Assembly (NCBI RefSeq): GCF_002933855.1
Contig: NZ_BFAQ01000023.1
Coordinates: 77,380-141,379, forward strand
Source of the DNA: Vibrio penaeicida
GTDB taxonomy: Bacteria; Pseudomonadota; Gammaproteobacteria; Enterobacterales; Vibrionaceae
DNA: 64,000 nt
Reading direction: 5' to 3'
Shown: piece by piece, positions 36,138 through 44,722 of the stretch
Numbering within the stretch: position 1 is the stretch's first letter
How the letters are laid out: each line of letters opens with the position of its first letter
Notes under the pieces: model-generated
Database searches by the model: none
What the model saw: only the letters and a program-made list of their open reading frames with translations
What the model was told of the DNA's origin: nothing
Translations under genes and position numbers: made by a program

Positions 36138-36533
36138 TCGCCCATAATTTCGCATTAAAAAATAAGTCGGATAAAAAAGGGTGATAAAGGTCATGTATCC
36201 ATAGGGGGTAACTTTTACAAAATGCGAGCTACTTCAATTTATTGATTTTATAAAGATGTCAATGAGTTCATTATCATAAAGGTCAGTAAGAGGTCATTTA
36301 CTTTAGGAGAATAAGAAAAGAATACGTGGGAAGGGCAGAACATAAATTGCAGCGAATAGTTCTTTAAATCTAATACTGGAAAGGCAATTTATCAAAATAT
36401 TAATTGTAAATGCAGAGACATATTTCGGGAAATTTTGTATCTGTCACATTCTGTATTCAATTGTCTTAACAAGCTCAATTGCCTTTGTTAAAGATTAGGT
36501 GTCCCTGATATAGAAGGTGTTTTGGAGGCAATT
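36138..36533. other. AT-rich divergent intergenic region
   Basis: About 400 bp between the leftward ABC genes and the rightward small gene. Apart from the Fur box at its left edge and promoters that must lie here, I see no gene, repeat or RNA element. Confidence 0.5.
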
Positions 36534-36731
36534 ATGTCTATAAATTCTATTGACCACTCTGAGATTTCAACAATAGCTGAAAAGTGGGACTTTAAGGATG
36601 AAGTCACTGAAGCGAAATCAGATCACAAACGCAAATCGGCAGAAGCGCGCCGTCGGATTGAAATGCTTCGCGAAATTAAGGAAAGCGGCTTAACGTTGGA
36701 AGAGGCTGAAGAGCTTGGATTGCTTCATTAG
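36534..36731 (+). CDS. Small charged hypothetical protein
   Basis: 65 residues from the ATG at 36534, which has TTTTGGAGG eight bases upstream, a very good ribosome site that rejects the upstream TTG. The C-terminal half is a charged helix (AEARRRIEMLREIKESGLTLEEAEELGLLH). No family is recognised. Strong initiation signal, a following hairpin and isolation make it probably real. Confidence 0.7.
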   Translation: MSINSIDHSEISTIAEKWDFKDEVTEAKSDHKRKSAEARRRIEMLREIKESGLTLEEAEELGLLH

Positions 36732-36806
36732 CATCTAAGGTATTCGTTAATCTTCATTCAAAACGAAGCAGTCACTCTTTCATCAGAAAGTGTTTTCCTG
36801 TGTTTG

Positions 36807-36839
36807 TACCCAAGTAGCCGCCCCTGCGTTACTTGGGTA
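36807..36839 (+). terminator. Hairpin after the small gene, probable terminator
   Basis: TACCCAAGTA (36807-36816) pairs perfectly with TACTTGGGTA (36830-36839) across a 13-nt loop. The T-run after it is weak (TTGTTCT). Confidence 0.6.
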
Positions 36840-36874
36840 TTGTTCTATGGCTTGAGCGCTGTTCCATTTCCATT

Positions 36875-36889
36875 ATTTACACTGTAAAC
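36875..36889. promoter_or_regulatory. parS2: parS2-type partition site
   Basis: ATTTACACTGTAAAC, same sequence as the site at 30121. Confidence 0.85.
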
Positions 36890-37198
36890 CCTAATCACGT
36901 TAGTGCGAGAGTTTCAGGCTCACTAATCGTTTAAGCGTTAGTATTCTGCGCTTTGCGATGGTCTTTGATGATACACTTGGGATTGCCATCACTGCTGAAT
37001 TTTTCACATCTATACCTAACACTACAAGACACATATCTCTAAGGGTTCTGAGAGCTTATTTATTATTCATACTCGTGTACCAGCCAATTTTGCATATTCG
37101 GCAAGATATGAGTGTTTCCGACAAACTGACCATGACCAAGCTTTTACCTAATGGATGGATAGATTTCACGCAAGTTGTGATCAAAAACAGCGGATAGA

Positions 37199-37213
37199 GT
37201 TTACATTGTAAAT
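37199..37213. promoter_or_regulatory. parS2: parS2-type partition site
   Basis: GTTTACATTGTAAAT fits the TTTACANTGTAAA core with T at the centre. It lies 80 bp before the GNAT gene. Confidence 0.83.
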
Positions 37214-37293
37214 TAGCGTTAATGTCCTGTATTTAAAACAATAGTATGATGCGTTAGTGACGTATCCCGAGTTCAGGTTTATAGGGAAATACA

Positions 37294-38073
37294 ATGGACA
37301 AAAAAGCAGTTTTAACTCAATACAATCAGTTTGAGCGAATCAACATTAATCTTACGGGGTATCAGAGGCACCAAACAATGGGAGTGGTTCGTTTGGTGTC
37401 AGATAGCCCTGATGGCAGTCTCATTTCGTATTTTGATTTAAATGATGCCAATGTGAATGCAGCCATTGATAATGAAGTGGATTATTTTAACGCGCTTCAA
37501 CGCAACTTTGAATGGAAAGTCTACGATTTTGATTCCCCGAGCGACATGGGAAAAAGATTAGAGAAGAAAGGATTTGTGGCAGACGACCCTGAGTCTTTTA
37601 TGGTATTGGATCTCGACACCATAGAGGCTCACCTTCCTATATCCGGTCGAGTTGTCGAAGTCAGTGATGATGAAGGCATTCGAGATGCAATTACTGTCCA
37701 GGAAGCCGTTTGGAAAACCGATCTCAGTGGGCATTTCGATTACCTCAGTAACTTCAAGCGTACGCAACCCGATCAAATCACTATTTATGTGGTGTACGAC
37801 AACAATGAACCTGTAAGCTCCGGTTGGATAACCTATAACGGTGAAAGTCCATTCGCGGGGATATGGGGTGGCAGTACATTGAAAGCACACCGTGGAAAAG
37901 GCTGTTATACCGCACTTTTACACCAACGGATCAACGACGCTAAACTTCGTGGGGTACGTTACCTCACTATTGATGCTTCAGATATGAGCCAACCCATTGC
38001 CGAAAAGCACGGTTTTGAGCAACTTGCAGTGACCACCCCTTATAACTACGACGTTGCTCATCCCCATGAATAA
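37294..38073 (+). CDS. GNAT-family N-acetyltransferase
   Basis: 259 residues. The C-terminal half is a GNAT domain: the acetyl-CoA loop is in WGGSTLKAHRGKGCYTALLHQRI, followed by a strand LTIDAS and the terminal IAEKHGFEQL. The N-terminal half (1-115) is a degenerate or substrate-binding region (EVDYFNALQRNFEWKVYDFDSP). Substrate unknown. It overlaps the next GNAT gene by eight bases, so the pair is an operon. Confidence 0.85.
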   Translation: MDKKAVLTQYNQFERININLTGYQRHQTMGVVRLVSDSPDGSLISYFDLNDANVNAAIDNEVDYFNALQRNFEWKVYDFDSPSDMGKRLEKKGFVADDPESFMVLDLDTIEAHLPISGRVVEVSDDEGIRDAITVQEAVWKTDLSGHFDYLSNFKRTQPDQITIYVVYDNNEPVSSGWITYNGESPFAGIWGGSTLKAHRGKGCYTALLHQRINDAKLRGVRYLTIDASDMSQPIAEKHGFEQLAVTTPYNYDVAHPHE

Positions 38074-38539
38074 CGTCGATATCGTGAATATTTCCGTAAA
38101 AGATCAAGCGCATCAGGAATTACAGTATTCGTGCTTTCAAGCGCTTAGAAACGTATACAAACCACGTCAGATAACGTACCAATCTCAGAAAAATCGAATC
38201 GGGAATCGTCAGGCTTTTGGTGGATATGTTCAGGGAACGCTTGCGGGAAGCTTAGAAGCCCAATTCGATGGACACACCGTCAGTATTCAATCTGTCGCGG
38301 TTGATCATCAGTACCGAAAGCAAGGTCTTGCCGGAAAGATGATCAAGGGTGTCGTTGGGTCTTATGCTTCTGCCAAAAGAGCTTCGCTCTGGTGCGTCGA
38401 GCAAACGGGCAATGTATCCGTATTTGAGAAAATAGGCTTCAAAGTCGCGCAACGTATTGAATCTGATATCTTAATCCTTACCGATGGTAGCCCTGCCATT
38501 GAAGTGCAAATGACAATCGATGTAAAACGAAAGGAATAA
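38066..38539 (+). CDS. GNAT-family N-acetyltransferase
   Basis: 157 residues from the ATG at 38066. GNAT motif A is VDHQYRKQGLAGKMIKGVVG and motif B NVSVFEKIGFKVAQR. It is translationally coupled to the previous acetyltransferase and is followed four bases later by a MerR regulator gene. Confidence 0.85.
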   Translation: MNNVDIVNISVKDQAHQELQYSCFQALRNVYKPRQITYQSQKNRIGNRQAFGGYVQGTLAGSLEAQFDGHTVSIQSVAVDHQYRKQGLAGKMIKGVVGSYASAKRASLWCVEQTGNVSVFEKIGFKVAQRIESDILILTDGSPAIEVQMTIDVKRKE

Positions 38540-38543
38540 CTCA

Positions 38544-38897
38544 ATGCTTATCGGACAAGTATCTCAATCCACAGGCTTAACCACCAAAGCGATTCGACTT
38601 TATGAAGAAAAGGGACTTATTCAGCCTCCCGCCCGTCGAGGTCGTTATCGAGTCTACTCTGAAGAAGACCTTGATGTGCTTCAATTGATTGTCGAAGCAA
38701 AGTCACTTGGCGTGACATTAGCGCAACTGAAAGGCGTGATTACTTATAGAGATGGTGAAGTGGATTGGCAAAAAGTGCATCAATTTTTGTTAGAAGTAAA
38801 AAAAAACCTACAAGTTGAACTTGATAGGGTGCTGAAAAATATAGAAAAAATAGATAATTGCATCGAATCTATGGATTCTTGTCCAAAAAGTCGTTGA
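38544..38897 (+). CDS. MerR-family transcriptional regulator
   Basis: 117 residues. Winged HTH MLIGQVSQSTGLTTKAIRLYEEKGLI with the RGRYRVYSEEDLDVLQLI second helix, then a dimerisation coiled coil and a short C-terminal end with two cysteines (NCIESMDSC). The cysteines could sense a metal, thiol or oxidant. Genes on either side on the same strand (acetyltransferase, flavin oxidoreductase) are likely targets. Confidence 0.9.
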   Translation: MLIGQVSQSTGLTTKAIRLYEEKGLIQPPARRGRYRVYSEEDLDVLQLIVEAKSLGVTLAQLKGVITYRDGEVDWQKVHQFLLEVKKNLQVELDRVLKNIEKIDNCIESMDSCPKSR

Positions 38898-38956
38898 CTC
38901 TGACCCTAAGGGCAAAGATGTAATGCTTGTCTGCTTAGTCAAATGGAAATCAGACA

Positions 38957-39535
38957 ATGAAAAAAATACTGTTACTTAATGCCAACCCGAAGTCATCCAG
39001 TTTTGCTAAACTGCTGGCCGATTCTTATGAAGTTGAAGCGAGAGAGAAAGCAGAAGTTCGTCGAATGAACCTGTCAGAGATGGAGTTTAATCTCAGCTTG
39101 GACACCGGTTACGATAGTGATCAGCCACTAGAACCAAGTTTGGACGCCTTCCAGCAAGCGATCACTTGGGCGGATCATATCGTGGTTATTTCCCCTATAT
39201 GGTGGGGAGGCATTCCGGCCAAGTTTAAGGGGTTGTTAGATAGAGCCATCCTACCTGGTTTTGCGTTCAAGTATGAAAAGGGCAGTGCTGAACCGGTCCA
39301 ACTTCTAACAGGAAAGACGGTTCGACTCATGCTCACAATGGATGCACCGGAGGAGTATTTGGAATATCAAGCGAAACCCGTTTTGGATCAACTCGATCTA
39401 TTCACATTCCAATTCAGCGGAATGTCACCGGCAAAAGTCAACTTGTTTGGATCGATTATTGGTTCTGATGAAGCTCAAAGACAGCAATGGCTAACAGAAG
39501 TCGCTGAGTTAGGGGCTTCTGAATCAGTGAAATGA
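38957..39535 (+). CDS. Flavodoxin-fold NAD(P)H:quinone oxidoreductase
   Basis: 192 residues of the KefF/MdaB/NQO family. The FMN loop NANPKSSSFAKLLADSY begins at residue 8 and the second flavin contact is VISPIWWGGIPAKFKGLLDRAILPGFAF. It would reduce quinones or related electrophiles by two electrons. Adjacent MerR gene suggests induction by electrophile or oxidative stress; the substrate is not clear. Confidence 0.88.
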   Translation: MKKILLLNANPKSSSFAKLLADSYEVEAREKAEVRRMNLSEMEFNLSLDTGYDSDQPLEPSLDAFQQAITWADHIVVISPIWWGGIPAKFKGLLDRAILPGFAFKYEKGSAEPVQLLTGKTVRLMLTMDAPEEYLEYQAKPVLDQLDLFTFQFSGMSPAKVNLFGSIIGSDEAQRQQWLTEVAELGASESVK

Positions 39536-39550
39536 TTAACCAACAAGAAA

Positions 39551-39585
39551 AACGAGTGGCAGTGAGACTGAGTCTGCTGCTCGTT
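39551..39585 (+). terminator. Hairpin between oxidoreductase and ASCH genes
   Basis: AACGAGTGGCAG (39551-39562) pairs with CTGCTGCTCGTT (39574-39585) with two G-T pairs, loop 11 nt. It probably ends the acetyltransferase-MerR-oxidoreductase transcript, although no long T-run follows. Confidence 0.6.
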
Positions 39586-39607
39586 TCTGCATTATTAAAG
39601 GTACCCA

Positions 39608-40075
39608 ATGACACCTACTCAACACACTTTCTTAAATCAATATCTTGATACTTTGCCTAAAAGCGAAAGAGACGCTATTCCCCAAATTACTGCTGAGTAT
39701 TTTTGTGCCGACGAATACAACGCCAATGAATGCGCTCGCTTAATCAATGAAGGTACTAAAACCGCTTCATGTAGCTTGAAACAAGGCTACGATATTGAAG
39801 GTGAATCTTTGCCCGTTGTTGGGCGATTGACCTTAGTCTTGAACTGGAAAGAAGAACCCGTTTGCATTGTGAAGCTAACAGACGTTTCTCTTTGTCCGTT
39901 TGAGGAGGTAACCGAAGAGTTTGCAAAAGCCGAAGGCGAAGGAGACGGCACCTATGAGTGGTGGCATACCGCGCATGTGAACTTTTTTACTCAATATGCC
40001 AAGGAAGTGGGTGCCGAGTTCAATGATTCGTCGGAATTAGTGTTGGAAAGGTTCGAAAAAGTGTTTCCTTTGTAA
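39608..40075 (+). CDS. ASCH-domain protein
   Basis: 155 residues. The central fold has INEGTKTASCSLKQGYDIEGESLPVVGRLTLVLN, EPVCIVKLTDVSLCPFEEVTEEFAKAEGEGDGTYEWWH, matching the ASCH (PUA-like) family with its conserved DxYEWWR-type end, here TYEWWHTAHVNFF. ASCH proteins bind RNA or modified nucleosides; some hydrolyse N4-acetylcytidine, which is notable because tmcA lies in the same window, though no link is shown. Confidence 0.85.
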   Translation: MTPTQHTFLNQYLDTLPKSERDAIPQITAEYFCADEYNANECARLINEGTKTASCSLKQGYDIEGESLPVVGRLTLVLNWKEEPVCIVKLTDVSLCPFEEVTEEFAKAEGEGDGTYEWWHTAHVNFFTQYAKEVGAEFNDSSELVLERFEKVFPL

Positions 40076-40116
40076 CTTTCATTTCTAAAGCAACCTGTTA
40101 GCCAAGTTCGGGGTAT

Positions 40117-40680
40117 TTAATTGGCCAAACCAATCAATAACCCGTTTTCTTCCCAAAGTTTTACGCTCACCCCGTCTACTTCAGCTTGGTATTGTTCAAT
40201 ATTTGAAGTTATGCCGTCGGGCTTTTGTGCTTGATATAGCGTATGAATCTGCTTGGTTTCTCTGTTTTTGACGCTTATCTGTGCGGCAATTTTTCCTTCA
40301 ATACTGCAATATCGCGCCCCCAGTAATTGCCAATCCTTTGCTGGAAGTTGCTGTGAGGCAATAAGGGAAAAATCCAGCCGATTGAGATATTGGGCGATAT
40401 CTTCCAGCGAGTGACTGGCTATTTCCATTTGCATTTGGCTGTTATGGTTATATGCAATCTCAGCCGAGATGTCGAAGTATCGGTTTTTCAAAGGAAACAG
40501 CAGTGCGGCAGATAAAACGAATACGAGTAGAGTTGCCACCACGGCGTACGGAAATACTGTACTATTGCGTTTGTTTACTCGTGATTGAAGCGTGAGGAGT
40601 TGCTCGCTAGACAGGCTTTTTTCACTGTAAAATTCAGAGAGACCTTCTTTTAAAGTACGTGCATTTTTCTGCTTATCCAT
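40117..40680 (-). CDS. Putative anti-sigma factor (single-TM protein)
   Basis: 187 residues from the ATG at 40680, with GGAGGCG upstream. One membrane helix (VFPYAVVATLLVFVLSAALLFPL, about 50-72) separates a cytoplasmic N-terminus of about 45 residues from a periplasmic domain. No zinc HxxxCxxC motif is present. Position directly after an ECF sigma gene (2-bp gap) is the main argument for an anti-sigma role. Confidence 0.6.
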   Translation of the reverse strand: MDKQKNARTLKEGLSEFYSEKSLSSEQLLTLQSRVNKRNSTVFPYAVVATLLVFVLSAALLFPLKNRYFDISAEIAYNHNSQMQMEIASHSLEDIAQYLNRLDFSLIASQQLPAKDWQLLGARYCSIEGKIAAQISVKNRETKQIHTLYQAQKPDGITSNIEQYQAEVDGVSVKLWEENGLLIGLAN

Positions 40681-40682
40681 TC

Positions 40683-41231
40683 TTACGCCTCCCATTCCAC
40701 CAGATGTTCAAATTGCTTAACCAGCCTTTTTCTTAACCGACTCAATCTTGCGAGCAATGTGCTTTTAGGCGTCTCTGTCATGTCGGCGATCTCTTGAATA
40801 CTCATGCCTTCTATTGTCCATAAATACAAAAGCTCTCGCTCTTGGGGGCTGACTTGGTCCAGAATCATGGCGACGTTTTGTTTATCAATATGCAGTTCTT
40901 CTAGCGTTTTAAGGCAATGACTCTCTTCTTCCAATGACGATTCTATCTCGACAATGTCTTTCACGAGCTCAAATCGCTTTCGCCGGTATTGATCAATAAA
41001 AGCGTGTCGAATCACCTTCATCATATACGGTTTGGAATGAGCGTGATCGCTATTATTTGATAAGGATTTTTCGCAGCTGTGCTGAACAAGATCGAAAGCT
41101 TGTGTTTCGTCGTGGCAAAGCGAAAAAGCATAGCAAAAAAGCTGATTCAACAACGCTTCATCGAAGTTGGGTTTTGCTGGACGTTTAAATAATCGAATCA
41201 TTTCATTGAGTGGCTCACCAAATACTCTCAC
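40683..41231 (-). CDS. ECF-type RNA polymerase sigma factor
   Basis: 182 residues from GTG 41231, or 172 from ATG 41201. Region 2 shows FCYAFSLCHDETQAFDLVQHSCEK and KPYMMKVIRHAFIDQYRRKRFEL; region 4 shows VSPQERELLYLWTIEGMSIQEIADMTETPKSTLLARLSRLRKRL. This is a sigma-70 family, group 4 factor of the extracytoplasmic type. It sits in the order doxX - sigma - anti-sigma, suggesting that it controls that operon. Confidence 0.9.
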   Translation of the reverse strand: MRVFGEPLNEMIRLFKRPAKPNFDEALLNQLFCYAFSLCHDETQAFDLVQHSCEKSLSNNSDHAHSKPYMMKVIRHAFIDQYRRKRFELVKDIVEIESSLEEESHCLKTLEELHIDKQNVAMILDQVSPQERELLYLWTIEGMSIQEIADMTETPKSTLLARLSRLRKRLVKQFEHLVEWEA

Positions 41232-41267
41232 GGTTGATGAGCCTATTCCCTTATACAGATGATGATT

Positions 41268-42182
41268 TTAAACAGATGGTGACTTTAAAAGCTTGCCATA
41301 CCCCAATGCGCGTTTTATTCGGCGAATAAGATCGGGTGCTGCAAATCGTTCTCCACCGCCAAGCTTCACAAGTACAAGACCCGCTGCCGCCAGCGCAAAT
41401 TCCCGCTTGAAGCCATTTAAATTGGCAATGACACCCTTATCGACACTGACTTTTGTTGCCATAAACCAAAGCATGACCGCCACGACGGCGATGGCGGCAA
41501 CTTTGAGTGCTCTCCCCTGACCGAGAACAAGCACCACGCCGAGGAGAGCCAAAATCAGTTGAGGCGTTGCGAAGGTTGGGATTTTTGCGTATGCACCAAA
41601 AAAGCCACCCACAATGAAGGTTAAGCCAAGGGAAAATCGCAGTAAAAGACCGATAGTATTCCAGTCCACGCTCTGAATAGACTCAGAACCGTACCCCCTA
41701 CGTAGATCGATACTTTTAGCCCCTGCACCTAGGTTAAATAAAACAAACATCATTCCCGACAGGGTAATGTCGCGGATCTGAACGAACAAAGCGGGGGAGG
41801 TGTACGTTTTTACACCTACGGATGCACCCGGCACCGTATCGACAGGAAGAGAGAAAACAAACGTCCAAAGCAATAGCCCATAAAACAGAGCCAAAGGTCG
41901 AACCATAAAACCAACAATAAGTGCTACCCCTGAAAAGAGTTCAAAAGCAGAAAGGGAGGTGAGGAAAAACCACGGTGTCAAAATGCCGTTACTGAACAAA
42001 TAATCTTGGAAGAGTTCGTTGATGTAGCCGGTAGTGCCCATGTAATTCGCCACCATGCCGGCTTGCTTGGTAGTTGAAAGCAATAAACTGAGCTTAGATA
42101 GTCCCCCAATGACAAAGACCAACCCCAGACCTATGCGAAGAAACAGCGCTGCCTGCGCAAAATGCGAGTGTTTTTGTTCCAT
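41268..42182 (-). CDS. DoxX-like inner-membrane protein
   Basis: 304 residues from ATG 42182 with AAGAAGAG upstream. Two DoxX-type repeats are visible: ALFLRIGLGLVFVIGGLSKL near the N-terminus and IGLLLRFSLGLTFIVGGFFGAYAKIP in the middle, with about eight membrane helices. DoxX proteins are tied to thiol or terminal-oxidase redox systems in other bacteria. Here it heads an operon with an ECF sigma factor. Confidence 0.85.
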   Translation of the reverse strand: MEQKHSHFAQAALFLRIGLGLVFVIGGLSKLSLLLSTTKQAGMVANYMGTTGYINELFQDYLFSNGILTPWFFLTSLSAFELFSGVALIVGFMVRPLALFYGLLLWTFVFSLPVDTVPGASVGVKTYTSPALFVQIRDITLSGMMFVLFNLGAGAKSIDLRRGYGSESIQSVDWNTIGLLLRFSLGLTFIVGGFFGAYAKIPTFATPQLILALLGVVLVLGQGRALKVAAIAVVAVMLWFMATKVSVDKGVIANLNGFKREFALAAAGLVLVKLGGGERFAAPDLIRRIKRALGYGKLLKSPSV

Positions 42183-42276
42183 TTTGATTCTCTTCTTAGT
42201 GAGTAAAAGTATGTACTTCACTCTATAAACGAATCAGATTGGATTTTGATTGCATAGAATGGAAAAAAAGAGAAGA

Positions 42277-42557
42277 TATACCCAAGTGACCTCAAGATGC
42301 TTGGTTCAGCGAGAATTAATTGGCTTTAAGGCAAGGCACCGGCTTGAAGATCTAGCAAGTCTAAATCAAGAGTCGGCAACGAAGCATGAAAGCCAATTAA
42401 ACTCGCCCTTGGGAGCATATATTCTGTACCACTTCATCGTCAAAGAACTTGGAAAGGACTAGTCATTACGCTGCGTTCCTGATTTTGAAGTAGAAAGGCT
42501 TGAATTGGACCAGAATATGCTGCTCTGAATCCTGCATCTTGAGGTCACTTGGGTATA
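42277..42557. mobile_element. 281-bp MITE-like element with 24-bp perfect inverted ends
   Basis: The left end (starting TATACCCAAGTGACC at 42277-42300) and the right end (42534-42557) are exact complements over 24 bp. Inside, TTAATTGGCTTT near 42336 occurs again in inverted form near 42395. There is no transposase and the reading frame inside (42250-42462) has no coding character. Similar hairpin repeats are scattered in Vibrio genomes, as far as I recall. It ends 42 bp before the methyltransferase start and so may carry or split its promoter. Confidence 0.8.
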
Positions 42558-42598
42558 GCTACCTCTCTCCCATTCTTCTCTTGATCACAGGGGCTTCT

Positions 42599-43300
42599 AT
42601 GAAATCGGACATGTACACCAAACACGCAAAAGAGTACGCAAAAGCAGTTGAAGACAATATTTACAATGCGAATTTCGAACGTCCTTCTACATTGGCATTA
42701 GTTGGAGATGTGAGTGGGAAAGCGATATTGGATTTAGGTTGTGGATCGGGTGAATACGCAAGCCATTTTCTTGCAGAAGGTGCTGCTAGCGTCACCTGCG
42801 TGGATGTGTCTCAAGATATGATTGATATTGTTCTGTCAAAGTTTAAAAGCAAAGTATGCGCTTACTCACAAGATCTCTCTGTCGGTTTGCCTAACGAAGA
42901 AAACGATAGTGCAGACGTCGTTGTGTGCCCGCTGGTGGTTCATTACCTAAAAGATTTGGGCGCGTTTTTCAAAGAAGTTGCACGTGTTTTAAAGCCCGGT
43001 GGTGTTCTTGTTTTTTCTACCCATCACCCCATGGTGGATTTCAAATCATCGCCTTCTGGTGACTACTTTCGATGTGAACTGATTGAAGAGGAATGGAATA
43101 CACTCAGCCAACCAGTGGAAGTCTCTTTCTATCGTCGCTCACTCACCGACACGTTTAACGCCATTACTCAAAGTGGCTTAGTCGTCACACAATTTTCAGA
43201 AGGGGAGGTGACTGAAAAAGTAAAAGCGCTATCAGAAGAGAGATACCAAAGGCTGAAAACTCGCCCACAATTTATGTTTATGAAGTGTCAACGTAGGTAG
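42599..43300 (+). CDS. Class I SAM-dependent methyltransferase
   Basis: 233 residues from ATG 42599 with AGGGG upstream; an in-frame extension upstream is part of the repeat element. SAM-binding motif ILDLGCGSGEYASHF, acidic loop VTCVDVSQDMIDIV, DVVVCPLVVHYLKDL and VLKPGGVLVFSTHHP are those of UbiE/Ubi-like methyltransferases acting on small molecules. The substrate is unknown. Confidence 0.9.
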   Translation: MKSDMYTKHAKEYAKAVEDNIYNANFERPSTLALVGDVSGKAILDLGCGSGEYASHFLAEGAASVTCVDVSQDMIDIVLSKFKSKVCAYSQDLSVGLPNEENDSADVVVCPLVVHYLKDLGAFFKEVARVLKPGGVLVFSTHHPMVDFKSSPSGDYFRCELIEEEWNTLSQPVEVSFYRRSLTDTFNAITQSGLVVTQFSEGEVTEKVKALSEERYQRLKTRPQFMFMKCQRR

Positions 43301-43542
43301 CTTGAAGGTTAGCTTTACTCGTCTTATACGACGGGTTGGACATTGTTAAAAATGTTTTTACATAAATCACATATTGATTTTTTCACCTATTTCTTATTAA
43401 AAGTTAATCGCAATCTATTTGTTTGTAGATTACATTTTGTATTGAAATACTTCCAAGAATAACGTTTTGGAATGTATAAGAAAATTGGCTCTGATTTATG
43501 ATACTCATTTAAATTTCATGCCAAAGGAATATGAGGGAAAAG

Positions 43543-44271
43543 ATGACTAGCTTCTCTACATATGCAAAAAATAAAATGCTAGACCTATACAACAATCATA
43601 CTCATGAAGTTGGGTCTCAGTTGAAGAAAAACAATCCCCAAAAATACGAAAGTTTAGAAGCAACAGACTGTATTACCTATGTGCTTAAGGTTTTGTCCCA
43701 CTCATATAAGAAAATTGGTAATGTGCAGCTTTCTAAAGAGATATGGCTTATGGGGCGAGAAAATATGCAAAGTAACTTCAGAGGAACGATCTTAGCTAAG
43801 AAGTTAGTAAGCAACTATGGTTGGTCAAGTATTTTTGCTACTCCAGACTCAATTCACCCTGAAGATGGTGATGAGGAGCATACTTACGCGACAGTTATGG
43901 CAAAGCGACGCTGTGTTTATAGCCCTGATCAGGTACCAGTCAAATATCTTGTGGCTGATTACTCTCCCACTACGGAATCTCATCCAGAATTTCAGAAATT
44001 GTATCCCAACCTTCCTGCTAGAAAGTTAAAAACCTTGGATTATAAAGAGCTAAAGAAAATACCTTTTGCGTTTGGTTTATCTAGAGGGGGAACCCATTGT
44101 TGGTTATTTTCAGAAGGTTATGTTTATGAAGTTCATTGGGATAAAGTGGGTAAAGGGCTTTATAGTAAGGTGCCTTTAAAACAATTTGATTGGTTATCTA
44201 GCCTGATTGTTGTTCCAGCCGATACTGAAAATAAATATAAGTTAAAAACTCTCAATTGTTGGGGGAGATAA
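43543..44271 (+). CDS. Candidate NlpC/P60-like amidase toxin
   Basis: 242 residues from ATG 43543, which follows AGGGAAAAG. No signal peptide. TDCITYVLKVL near residue 45 looks like the catalytic cysteine helix of papain-like NlpC/P60 enzymes, and GGTHCWLFSEGYVYEVHW near residue 185 supplies the histidine strand. The base composition is clearly AT-richer than neighbours. A gene for an exported 139-residue protein overlaps its stop by one base. Cytosolic peptidoglycan amidase plus periplasmic partner is the plan of type VI effector/immunity pairs. I see no PAAR, VgrG or Hcp gene here and no MIX motif. Alternatively it is a phage-derived or housekeeping hydrolase. Confidence 0.6.
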   Translation: MTSFSTYAKNKMLDLYNNHTHEVGSQLKKNNPQKYESLEATDCITYVLKVLSHSYKKIGNVQLSKEIWLMGRENMQSNFRGTILAKKLVSNYGWSSIFATPDSIHPEDGDEEHTYATVMAKRRCVYSPDQVPVKYLVADYSPTTESHPEFQKLYPNLPARKLKTLDYKELKKIPFAFGLSRGGTHCWLFSEGYVYEVHWDKVGKGLYSKVPLKQFDWLSSLIVVPADTENKYKLKTLNCWGR

Positions 44272-44690
44272 TGGCAATAAAAATAGGTAGAACTTTTTTT
44301 CTCATAATCATGTTCGCATTTTCTTTTAGCATAAATGCGAATTCTTCTATTACTGTCATGGATTATAACGACTTCGGTCCACCTTCACTAAGTGGAAAAT
44401 TGTTGGGTGTTGAATGGTTTCAATGGCAATCTCATGGAGACTCTAAGCCGAGGAATTATCCTGTTAAAGTTGTTGTATATGAGGGGTACGAATTAGAAAA
44501 GGTCGAAAGTCTATATCCCGTTAATTCAGCAAAAGAACAGGACTTTAGATATGTAACTTTTGACTCAGCAGTCGACTTTATTGATTCCTCTCTAATCGAC
44601 TTGAAAGCGCTTCAAGATGAAGGCGCACCTGTAGCGAATATTGTTAGTAAACTTGAGAAAACCAAAGATACGCTCTCTCAGCGTAGATAG
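44271..44690 (+). CDS. Small exported protein, candidate immunity protein
   Basis: 139 residues from the ATG at 44271, which shares its first base with the stop of the preceding gene (TAATG) and has GGGGGAG inside that gene. A signal peptide (IGRTFFLIIMFAFSFSINA) would place it in the periplasm, where peptidoglycan amidases act. The mature part is small and mixed alpha/beta. I recognise no family. The tight coupling to the putative hydrolase suggests inhibition of it. Confidence 0.6.
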   Translation: MAIKIGRTFFLIIMFAFSFSINANSSITVMDYNDFGPPSLSGKLLGVEWFQWQSHGDSKPRNYPVKVVVYEGYELEKVESLYPVNSAKEQDFRYVTFDSAVDFIDSSLIDLKALQDEGAPVANIVSKLEKTKDTLSQRR

Positions 44691-44722
44691 AATAGGAATG
44701 TATTTTCCTGAAAATTCGCTTC

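Larger units (their letters stand above)
36732..37293. other. Intergenic region with two parS2 sites
   Basis: A 79-codon frame at 36958-37197 has no ribosome site and no recognisable features, so I do not call it. The region has a hairpin at 36807-36839 and parS2 sites at 36875 and 37199. Confidence 0.6.

Noticed and set aside
36958-37197. 79-codon plus-strand frame as a small gene
   Set aside because: No ribosome site, unremarkable composition, and it lies among parS2 sites in an intergenic region.
42250-42462. 70-codon plus-strand frame
   Set aside because: It lies within the inverted-repeat element and its content follows the repeat, not a coding pattern.
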